This document shows positions 4,909-11,631 of a stretch of DNA of 11,631 bases, piece by piece (position 1 is the first letter of the stretch; the number at the start of each line of letters is the position of its first letter). Position numbers and translations under genes: made by a program. Location: the NCBI GenBank assembly GCA_036009105.1, contig DASYMJ010000278.1, positions 1-11,631 of the forward strand, given 5' to 3'. The notes below the pieces were generated by a model, which was not told where the DNA came from, ran no database searches, and saw only the letters and a program-made list of their open reading frames with translations. This stretch comes from JAFAVZ01 sp036009105. Its GTDB lineage: Bacteria; Acidobacteriota; Thermoanaerobaculia; Gp7-AA8.

Positions 4909-5999
4909 AGTTTGTTGTGAGCGGTTTGATGGTGTTGACGCTGGCGGCGTGCAGCAAGAGCGCGGCGGATGACAAGACGGCCGCGCCGGCCCCTCCGCCG
5001 AAAGTGGTGGTGGCCGGCGTGATCCAGCGCGACCAGCCGGTGTACCGGGAGTGGATCGGCACCACCCAAGGGGATGTCAACGCGGACATCCGCCCGAAAG
5101 TGGAGGGGTACCTGCTGCGCCGGGCGTATCAGGAAGGGAGCTACGTCCAGCGGGGGCAGCTTCTCTTCGAGATCGATCCGCGCCAGGCGCAGGCGCAGCT
5201 GCAGCAGGCGGAGGCGAACCTGGCCCAGGCCCGCGCGGGGCTGAGCAAGAGCGAGCACGACGTCCAGCGCTACGAGCCGCTCGCCGCGCAGAAGGCGCTG
5301 AGCCAGCAGGAGCTGGACAACGCCCGCTCCGCCCGCAGCGCGGCGCAGGCCACCGTCGGCGCGGTACAGGCGGCCGTCGATCAGGCCCGCCTCATCCTGT
5401 CCTGGACGCGAGTGACCTCGCCCATCAGCGGCATCGCGGGCCTGGCCACCCAGCAGGTGGGCGACCTGGTCAGCCCCCAGACCGTGCTCACCACCGTCTC
5501 CACCCTCGATCCCATCCGGGTGGAGTACCAGGTCGGCGAGTCGGAGTACCTCGCCCTGCGCAACGACCCGGCCATGCGCAACGCCGAGCTCGAGCTCGTG
5601 CTGGCCGACGGCAGCGTCTTCCCCCACAAGGGCCACATCGCCCTCTCCGGCCGCGACGTCAGCATCAAGACCGGCACCATCACCACGGTCGGCCTCTTCC
5701 CCAATCCGGGCAACGTCCTGCGGCCGGGCCAGTACGCGAAAGTGCGCGCCGTGACCAGCATCCGCAAGGCGGCCCTCCTCGTCCCCCAGCGCGCCGTGAA
5801 CGAGCTGCAGGGCCTCGAGCAGGTCGGCGTGGTCGGCCCGGACAACACGGTCACGGTCAAGACGGTGAAGACGGGCGAGCGGGTCGGCAGCGACTGGGTC
5901 ATCGAAGAAGGGCTGCAGCCGGGCGACCGGGTGATCATCGAGGGGTTTGCCAGGGTGAAGAGCGGGGCGAAAGTCGTTCCGCAGCTGGCCGGGAAATAA
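4905..5999 (+). CDS. RND efflux periplasmic adaptor lipoprotein (AcrA/MexA type)
   Basis: A 364-residue membrane-fusion protein that would bridge the inner-membrane pump and the outer-membrane channel. The lipoprotein signal ends in LAAC (Cys16). The lipoyl half-motifs lie at about 60-93 (DIRPKVEGYLLRRAYQEGSY, then GQLLFEIDP) and 168-190 (TRVTSPISGIAGL). The alpha-hairpin between them (about 94-165) is rich in Gln and Ala heptads. A beta-barrel at about 200-285 and a membrane-proximal domain (VPQRAVNELQG onward) complete it. Length is usual for the family. ATG 4905 follows GAGGAGA by about 5 bp and overlaps the regulator stop; the pump gene begins 3 bp after this stop. Family is certain; substrate cannot be told. 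Confidence 0.95.
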   Translation: MKFVVSGLMVLTLAACSKSAADDKTAAPAPPPKVVVAGVIQRDQPVYREWIGTTQGDVNADIRPKVEGYLLRRAYQEGSYVQRGQLLFEIDPRQAQAQLQQAEANLAQARAGLSKSEHDVQRYEPLAAQKALSQQELDNARSARSAAQATVGAVQAAVDQARLILSWTRVTSPISGIAGLATQQVGDLVSPQTVLTTVSTLDPIRVEYQVGESEYLALRNDPAMRNAELELVLADGSVFPHKGHIALSGRDVSIKTGTITTVGLFPNPGNVLRPGQYAKVRAVTSIRKAALLVPQRAVNELQGLEQVGVVGPDNTVTVKTVKTGERVGSDWVIEEGLQPGDRVIIEGFARVKSGAKVVPQLAGK

Positions 6000-6002
6000 G
6001 AG

Positions 6003-9000
6003 ATGGCCAGCTTCTTCATCAACCGTCCCGTCGTCGCCATCGTCATCTCCGTGGTCATCGTCCTGGGCGGCCTGGTGGCCATGACCGGCCTCCCGGTCGC
6101 GCAGTTCCCCGACCTCGTGCCGCCGCTCATCCAGATCCAGAGCCAGTACCCCGGCGCCGACGCGCTCACCATCGAGCAGTCGGTGGCGACGCCGATCGAG
6201 CAGCAGATGAACGGCGTGGAGGACTCGCTCTACATCCAGTCCGTCAACGCCAGCGACGGCACCATCACCGAGCGGGTCACCTTCGACGTCGGCACCGATC
6301 GCAACAGCGACCAGGTCAACGCGCAGAACCGCGTGTCGCAGGCGGCGCCCAGCCTGCCGCCGGAGGTCAACCAGTTCGGCCTCACCTACCGCAAGACCCA
6401 GGGCGTGCCGCTGATGCTGATCGCGCTCTACTCGCCCAAGGCCACCTACAACGGCCTCTTCCTGGGCAACTACGCGCTGATCAACGTCAACGACGCGATC
6501 TATCGCGTGCCGGGCGTGGGGCAGGTGGTGAACTTCGGCGCGTCCGAGTACGCCATGCGCATCTGGCTGAAGGCCGACCAGCTGGCCAAGCTCGGCCTGA
6601 CCGTGGCCGACGTGCAGAAGGCGGTGCAGGCGCAGAGCGCGGTGAATCCGTCCGGGCAGATCGGCGCCGAGCCGGCGCCGAAGGGGCAGGAGTTCACCTA
6701 CACCGTCCGGGCGCAGGGCCGGCTCTCTACGCCCGAGGAGTTCGCGAACATCGTGGTACGCATCAATCCGGACGGCTCCGCGGTGCGCGTGGGCGATGTG
6801 GCGCGCGTGGAGCTCGGCGCGCTCTCGTACAAGCAGATCGGCCGCTTCAACGGCCAGCAGGCGTCGGTCATAGGCATCTACCAGGCGCCCGGCTCGAACG
6901 CGCTGGCCGTGGCGAAAGGCGTCCGCGCGGCGATGGAAAGGGTCAGCTCCACGTTCCCGGAAGACATGACGTACTCGGTCGCCGTCGACACCACGGCGCC
7001 GGTCACGGAGGGCATCCGGGAGATCGTCATCACCCTGATCGAGGCGATGGCGCTCGTCGTCCTGGTGGTCTTCCTCTTCCTGCAGAACTGGCGCGCCACG
7101 CTCATCCCGATCATCGCCGTGCCGGTCTCCCTGATCGGCACCTTCGCCCTCTTCCCCCTCCTCGGTTTCTCCATCAATACCCTTTCGCTTTTCGGCCTCG
7201 TGCTGGCCATCGGTCTCGTCGTTGACGATGCCATCGTGGTGGTCGAGGCGGTGGAGCATCACATCGAGGAAGGGATGACGCCGCGGGCGGCGACGGTGCA
7301 GGCGATGAAGGAAGTCTCCGGCCCGGTGGTGGCCATCGCCCTCATCCTCTCCTCGGTCTTTTTGCCGGTCGCGTTCATGGGCGGCATCCAGGGACGGCTC
7401 AACCGGCAGTTCGCCGTGACCATCGCCGTCTCGGTGCTCATCTCCGCCTTCAACGCGCTCAGCCTCTCCCCCGCCCTCTCCGCCATGCTGCTGCGCGCGC
7501 GCAAGAAGAGCAGCGGCCCGCTCGGCCGCTTCTTCGGCGCGTTCAACCGCGGCTTCGAGCGGGTCACCGGCGGCTACGTGAACATGTCCAGTCTGTTGAT
7601 CCGCAAAGCGGTGATGACGTTCCTCATCCTCGGCGTCTTCGCGCTCTTCGCCATCCTGCTCGGCAAGAAGCTGCCCAGCAGCTTCGTCCCCGATGAAGAC
7701 CAGGGCTACTTCTTCCTCAACGTGCAGCTGCCCGACGCCTCCTCCCTGCAGCGCACCGACCTCGTCTGCCGCAAGGTCGAGCAGATCCTCGGCCAGACCA
7801 GGGGCGTGCACGCGTACAGCACCATCGGCGGCTTCAGCCTGCTCGCCTACGTCTCCGCCACGTACAACGGCTTCTTCTTCGTCAGCCTCGATCCGTGGGA
7901 GGACCGCGCCTCCAAAGAGATGGATGCCAAGGCACTGATCGCAAAGCTGAACGGGCGCTTCAAGGCGGAGATCCCGGAGGCGAACGTCTTCGCCTTCCTC
8001 CCCCCGCCCATCCCCGGCCTCGGCTCGGCCGGCGGCTTCTCGCTCTGGCTGCAGGACCGCAGCGGCGGCCAGGTCTCCTTCCTCGATGAGAACCTGCAGA
8101 AGTTCCTCGCCGCGGCGAAGAAGCGTCCGGAGCTGCAGAACGTGAACAGCACCTTCCGCGCGGCGGTGCCGCAGGTCTACGTCGACGTCGATCGCGACAA
8201 GGCGCTCAAGCAGGGCGTGCCGATCGGCGAGGTCTATCAGGCGCTGCAGGCCTACCTCGGCGGCACGTTCGTCAATCAGTTCAACCGCTTCGGCCGGCAG
8301 TGGCGCGTCTTCATGCAGGCCGACTCCGCCGACCGGCTCACCCCGCAGGACATCGGCCGCTTCTTCGTCCGCAACAACGACGGCAACATGGTGCCGCTCT
8401 CCGCGCTGACCACCGTGCGCACCACGTACGGGCCGGAGTACACCCAGCGCTTCAACCTCTTCCGCGCCGCGCAGGTCACCGGCTCGGCGGCGCCCGGCTA
8501 CAGCTCCGGCCAGGCCATGGCCGCGCTGGAGCAGGTGGCCGCGCAGACGCTGCCGCGCGAGATGGGCTACGACTGGTCCGATCTCTCCTTCCAGGAAAAG
8601 CGCGCCGCGGGGACCACGGGCCGCACCTTCCTCCTCTCCATGATCTTCGTCTTCCTGATCCTCGCCGCGTTGTACGAGAGCTGGTCGCTGCCGTTCAGCG
8701 TCCTGCTCTCCGTGCCGGTCGCCGTCTTCGGCGCGTTCATCGGCCTGCTGCTGCGCAAGTTCAACTTCGACGTCTACGGCCAGATCGGCCTGATCGTGCT
8801 GATCGGCCTGGCGGCGAAGAACGCGATCCTCATCGTGGAGTTCGCCAAGGCGGAGTTCGAGAAGAGCGGCGATCTCGTCGCCGCGGCGCTGCACGGAGCG
8901 CGGCTGCGCTTGCGCCCCATCCTGATGACTTCCTTCGCGTTCATCCTCGGCTGCGTGCCGCTCTGGATCGCCAGCGGCGCCGGCGCGGCCTCGCGCGAGA

Positions 9001-9152
9001 TCCTCGGCACGGTCGTGGTCGCCGGCATGCTCGCCGCCACGCTCCTCGGCGTCTTCCTGATCCCGGCGCTGTACGTGGTGGTGGAGCGTTTCGCGCGCTC
9101 GGAGCGGAAGCTCGAGACGAAGCTCGCCCAGGCGGAGGTCGCCCAGTCATGA
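6003..9152 (+). CDS. RND multidrug efflux pump, AcrB/HAE-1 family inner-membrane transporter
   Basis: A 1049-residue proton-driven transporter, the same length as E. coli AcrB, with twelve expected membrane helices and two large periplasmic loops. The first membrane segment follows MASFFINRPV. The proton-relay residues are present: Asp408 and Asp409 in GLVVDDAIVVVEAVEHH (TM4) and Lys939 in GLAAKNAILIVEFAK (TM10), matching AcrB Asp407, Asp408 and Lys940. The family motif VPDEDQGYFF sits at the start of the second periplasmic loop (about 562-571). This composition points to hydrophobic and amphiphilic substrates (HAE-1), not heavy metals. It starts 3 bp after the adaptor stop, and its TGA overlaps the start of the channel gene (ATGA 9149-9152). 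No disruption is seen. Confidence 0.96.
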   Translation: MASFFINRPVVAIVISVVIVLGGLVAMTGLPVAQFPDLVPPLIQIQSQYPGADALTIEQSVATPIEQQMNGVEDSLYIQSVNASDGTITERVTFDVGTDRNSDQVNAQNRVSQAAPSLPPEVNQFGLTYRKTQGVPLMLIALYSPKATYNGLFLGNYALINVNDAIYRVPGVGQVVNFGASEYAMRIWLKADQLAKLGLTVADVQKAVQAQSAVNPSGQIGAEPAPKGQEFTYTVRAQGRLSTPEEFANIVVRINPDGSAVRVGDVARVELGALSYKQIGRFNGQQASVIGIYQAPGSNALAVAKGVRAAMERVSSTFPEDMTYSVAVDTTAPVTEGIREIVITLIEAMALVVLVVFLFLQNWRATLIPIIAVPVSLIGTFALFPLLGFSINTLSLFGLVLAIGLVVDDAIVVVEAVEHHIEEGMTPRAATVQAMKEVSGPVVAIALILSSVFLPVAFMGGIQGRLNRQFAVTIAVSVLISAFNALSLSPALSAMLLRARKKSSGPLGRFFGAFNRGFERVTGGYVNMSSLLIRKAVMTFLILGVFALFAILLGKKLPSSFVPDEDQGYFFLNVQLPDASSLQRTDLVCRKVEQILGQTRGVHAYSTIGGFSLLAYVSATYNGFFFVSLDPWEDRASKEMDAKALIAKLNGRFKAEIPEANVFAFLPPPIPGLGSAGGFSLWLQDRSGGQVSFLDENLQKFLAAAKKRPELQNVNSTFRAAVPQVYVDVDRDKALKQGVPIGEVYQALQAYLGGTFVNQFNRFGRQWRVFMQADSADRLTPQDIGRFFVRNNDGNMVPLSALTTVRTTYGPEYTQRFNLFRAAQVTGSAAPGYSSGQAMAALEQVAAQTLPREMGYDWSDLSFQEKRAAGTTGRTFLLSMIFVFLILAALYESWSLPFSVLLSVPVAVFGAFIGLLLRKFNFDVYGQIGLIVLIGLAAKNAILIVEFAKAEFEKSGDLVAAALHGARLRLRPILMTSFAFILGCVPLWIASGAGAASREILGTVVVAGMLAATLLGVFLIPALYVVVERFARSERKLETKLAQAEVAQS

Positions 9153-10516
9153 AGCGCCTCCTGCTGCTGTCCATTGTTTTCACGGCGTGCACGGTGGGGC
9201 CGAACTACCAGCGGCCCGCCGTCGCGATGCCCGACCGTTTTCAAACCGCGCCTGCCGAGGCGAAGTCGATCGCGGACGTCGCGTGGTTCGATTTCTTCCA
9301 GGATCCCGCGCTGCGCTCGCTGATCGAAGAGTCGCTGCACAACGGCTTCGATGCGCGGCTCGCCGCCGCGCGTGTGGAGGAAGCGCGGGCGCGATACGGC
9401 ATCGCCGGCTCGCTGCGCTATCCGACGGTCGGATACAACGCCGCTTACGCGTACGGCCACACCTCGGAGTTCGCCTCGCCCAGCGACAAAACGGGGGGCA
9501 TCCTCGTGGCGAACGTCAACGTCGGCTGGGAGGCGGACCTGTGGGGCCGGATCCGCCGGCTGAACGAAGCGGCGCGGGCCGACTATCTGGCCACGGAGGA
9601 AGCAAGGCGCGGGGTGCTGCTCTCGCTCGTGGCCGAGGTGGCGTCGGCGTACTTTGATCTGCGCGAGCTCGATACGGAGCTGGACATCGCCAGGCGCAAC
9701 ACGGCCGCGTTCCAGAACACGGCCGATCTTTTCCGCCGGCGCGCGGAGGGCGGCACCGCTTCGGGGCTGGACACCGCGCGCGCCGAGGCGCTCCTGGCGA
9801 GCGAGTCGGCGCAGATCCCGCTGCTGGAGCGCGCCATCGTCGCGAAGGAGAACCAGATCAACCTGCTCCTCGGGCGGATGCCGGGGACGATCCCGCGCGG
9901 CCTCGCGCTGGGCGAGCAGCCGCTGCCGCCCGAGGTGCCGCCCGGGTTGCCTGCCGCGCTGTTGCTGCGGCGGCCGGACATCCGCCAGGCGGAGCAGGAG
10001 CTGATCGCCGCAAACGCGGACATCGGCGTCGCCGAGGCGGCGTTCTATCCGACGCTCAATCTCACCGGCCTCCTCGGCGGGCAGAGTCCCGAGCTGGCCA
10101 CGCTCTTAGGCGGCGGCCACGCGTGGAGCATCCAGGCCGGCCTGCTGGGGCCGATCTTCAACGCCGGCCGCCTGCGCAACCAGCGGCGCGTGGCGGTGGC
10201 GCAGTTCGAGGAGGCGCGCGTCGTTTACGAGCGGGCCATCACCATCGCCCTGGGCGAGGTCTCGACCGATCTCGTCTCGAACGCGAAGCTGGCCGAGGCG
10301 GAGGCGCTGCGCGCGAGGGCGGTGGCTTCGGATCGCGATGCGGTGCGCCTGGCCACGCTGCGCTACGATTCCGGTTTCTCCGCCTACTTCGAAGTGCTGG
10401 ACGCGCAGGAGCAGCTGCTCGGCGCGGAGACGAGCGTGGCCCAGATCCGGCGCGACCGGCTGGTGGCGGCGGTCGATCTGTACCGGGCCCTGGGCGGAGG
10501 GTGGACCCAGGAGTGA
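9149..10516 (+). CDS. Outer-membrane efflux channel lipoprotein (OprM/NodT type)
   Basis: A 455-residue outer-membrane factor that completes the tripartite pump. The N-terminus is a lipoprotein signal with lipobox FTAC (Cys14), directly followed by the hallmark TVGPNYQRP. Two OEP repeats follow, at about 60-240 and 260-450, with signature segments WEADLWGRIRRLNEAARADY and RRPDIRQAEQELIAANADIG followed by VAEAAFYPTLNLTG. The length is typical. The ATG overlaps the pump stop, so all four operon genes are translationally coupled or nearly so. As the last gene of the operon it is followed by no clear terminator; a minus-strand reading frame from the right overlaps its last 133 bp. Confidence 0.95.
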   Translation: MKRLLLLSIVFTACTVGPNYQRPAVAMPDRFQTAPAEAKSIADVAWFDFFQDPALRSLIEESLHNGFDARLAAARVEEARARYGIAGSLRYPTVGYNAAYAYGHTSEFASPSDKTGGILVANVNVGWEADLWGRIRRLNEAARADYLATEEARRGVLLSLVAEVASAYFDLRELDTELDIARRNTAAFQNTADLFRRRAEGGTASGLDTARAEALLASESAQIPLLERAIVAKENQINLLLGRMPGTIPRGLALGEQPLPPEVPPGLPAALLLRRPDIRQAEQELIAANADIGVAEAAFYPTLNLTGLLGGQSPELATLLGGGHAWSIQAGLLGPIFNAGRLRNQRRVAVAQFEEARVVYERAITIALGEVSTDLVSNAKLAEAEALRARAVASDRDAVRLATLRYDSGFSAYFEVLDAQEQLLGAETSVAQIRRDRLVAAVDLYRALGGGWTQE

Positions 10517-11631
10517 GCACGACTCTGATCGAGGAACTGGGCGCGGGCCAGATTGGCGGGAATGCGCGGCGGGAGCTCCTCATCGCGCTCGGCGTCCGGC
10601 TTGCGGTCATCGCGAGGTGCGTTCGCCAGTAAGGCGCTGCACTGCGTGAACGGAGTGCCGCTCCAGCCCGGAACGTCTTCGGTGAGGTCGCGATTGGCGC
10701 GGCGGCAGGCGCGGCGCATCCAGAACGAAGGCTCCAGCCTCCAGAGCATGATCCGTCCGTCGTCCGTGCCGGCGGCGAAGGTATCGGCGAGCGGATGCCT
10801 GGTCAGCGCTTTCACGAATTCCGGCTCGCTCGACTCCTCGAGATCCGGAACGGTGCCGAGGCGCTCCCTGGTGATGGTGTCGAAGAGCTCGATCGAGCCG
10901 TCGGTGCAGCCGGTCACGAGCGTCGTCCCGTCCCGGGCGAAGGCGGCGGAGAAAACGCGTTTGCAATCGCCTTCCAGCACGAGCGTGCCGCTTGCGCGCG
11001 GATCGAGCAGCGTGATGCGCGGTGTGCCGCCGTCCACGACGGCCAGCCGTCCGCCGTCGGGCGAGAACGCCAGATACGCCGCGGCGCTGCCCTCGGTCTT
11101 CCACGTCCGGAGGAGAGTCCACGACTTCGTTTCCCAGGCAGCGACCTGGCCGCCGTTGTCCCCCGCGACGAGAATCCTGCCGTCCGGACTGAAGACGAGC
11201 GCCATCACATCCGTGAGCTTCGCGCCGGCGAGCGGCTTCGATGCCGTCCCCTGCCGCACCACCACCCGGCCGTCGTTGTAGCCTACCGCAGCGACCTCCG
11301 CCCGAGCCGTACGGGCGGAAACGCCTTCCTCCTCCGGGAGGTCGGGCAGACGCTCGGTGCGGCGTGAGGCGACATCGATCCGGAGCCGCCAGTCGTCCAG
11401 GGTGGTGACGAGCACCGCGGCGCCGTTCGCGTCGAAGGCCACCTCCTCGATCGAGGCAGCGATCCGATGCAGGACCTCGGCGAGCGGCTGGCGGACGTCG
11501 AGATCGAGCAGATGAATGGCCGGATCCGACCCGGAGAGCGCGAGGCGCGAGCCGCGCGGGTCGAACGCCACCACCAGCACCCGCGCCCGGGTCTGGAAGG
11601 TGAGCAGCGGCGTATCGCTGTCCTCGCGCCA
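10384..11631 (-). CDS. WD40 repeat protein, partial (5' end outside window)
   Basis: The frame is open from the right edge, and 415 residues are visible. About seven WD40-like blades can be read, for example VVAFDPRGSRLALSGSD, LVFSPDGRILVAGDNGGQVA, LAFSPDGGRLAVVDGG, AAFARDGTTLVTGCTDGSIE and FAAGTDDGRIMLWRLEP. After the last blade comes ACRRANRDLTEDVPGW and a TQC motif, the tail often seen in bacterial WD40 proteins (typically ACRLANRNL... ending in TC). Homology should end near 10620. The frame nonetheless continues about 77 residues to 10384, across the end of the efflux channel gene. A stop at 10607-10609 exists in another minus frame, so the tail may reflect a lost stop or a frameshift. 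The missing upstream part may carry more blades, a kinase or a TIR/CHAT-like effector domain; the window cannot tell. Confidence 0.8.
   Translation of the reverse strand, partial: WREDSDTPLLTFQTRARVLVVAFDPRGSRLALSGSDPAIHLLDLDVRQPLAEVLHRIAASIEEVAFDANGAAVLVTTLDDWRLRIDVASRRTERLPDLPEEEGVSARTARAEVAAVGYNDGRVVVRQGTASKPLAGAKLTDVMALVFSPDGRILVAGDNGGQVAAWETKSWTLLRTWKTEGSAAAYLAFSPDGGRLAVVDGGTPRITLLDPRASGTLVLEGDCKRVFSAAFARDGTTLVTGCTDGSIELFDTITRERLGTVPDLEESSEPEFVKALTRHPLADTFAAGTDDGRIMLWRLEPSFWMRRACRRANRDLTEDVPGWSGTPFTQCSALLANAPRDDRKPDAERDEELPPRIPANLARAQFLDQSRAHSWVHPPPRARYRSTAATSRSRRIWATLVSAPSSCSCASSTSK

Noticed and set aside
5051..7225. Long plus-strand frame rich in Arg, Gly, Pro and His
   Set aside because: Frame-shifted shadow of the adaptor and pump genes with low-complexity translation. 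The similar frame at 2174-3778 is a shadow of the secreted-protein genes.
4695..8894. A 1399-codon open frame on the minus strand across the adaptor and pump genes
   Set aside because: It is antisense to two unmistakable genes. Its composition (runs of Arg, Glu, Asp, His, Leu, Gly) is typical of a shadow frame in high-GC DNA, and no domain is recognisable.

Overview
The window is high-GC DNA from a Gram-negative bacterium: it encodes a complete three-part efflux pump with an outer-membrane channel. Gene content (a LuxR regulator with an N-terminal membrane anchor next to a DUF4199-like remnant, secreted Val/Thr-rich proteins, a WD40 protein) would suit an Acidobacteriota-like soil lineage, but that placement is an inference from gene style and is uncertain.

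Left edge (1-650). A small XRE-type regulator has a perfect inverted repeat upstream. It is followed by about 225 bp without a gene that contains a cluster of three copies of an 8-bp repeat. Next comes the 3' half of a tRNA-Asp(GTC) gene, starting exactly at the anticodon loop, and its own rho-independent terminator. The 5' half of the tRNA is absent. This is the usual look of the distal attachment site of a tRNA-integrated element, so bases 1 to about 569 are probably the end of an integrated element and 570 onward the resident chromosome.

Decayed regulatory cluster (640-1737, minus strand). An intact small membrane-anchored LuxR-type regulator sits between two broken genes: a YozG/HTH_26-like regulator with several frame switches upstream, and a DUF4199-like membrane protein with a lost start, frame breaks and a truncated end downstream.

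Secreted-protein operon (1808-4023, minus strand). Three closely spaced genes encode exported proteins. Two are tandem paralogues, about 75% identical over 220 ungapped residues by hand count. Each carries a conserved domain of roughly 90 residues followed by ten 11-residue repeats with a glycine at every eleventh position. I recognise no function.

Efflux operon (4251-10516, plus strand). A TetR regulator, a periplasmic adaptor lipoprotein, an AcrB-type RND pump and an outer-membrane factor lipoprotein form a tight operon with two ATGA start/stop overlaps. Three operator-like palindromes spaced exactly 21 bp apart lie upstream of and across the TetR start, suggesting autoregulated multidrug or solvent efflux. 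A metallo-beta-lactamase-fold fragment lies just upstream, in frame with the regulator.

Right edge (10384-11631, minus strand). The 3' part of a WD40 beta-propeller gene enters from the right, converges on the efflux operon and, as read, overlaps its last gene.
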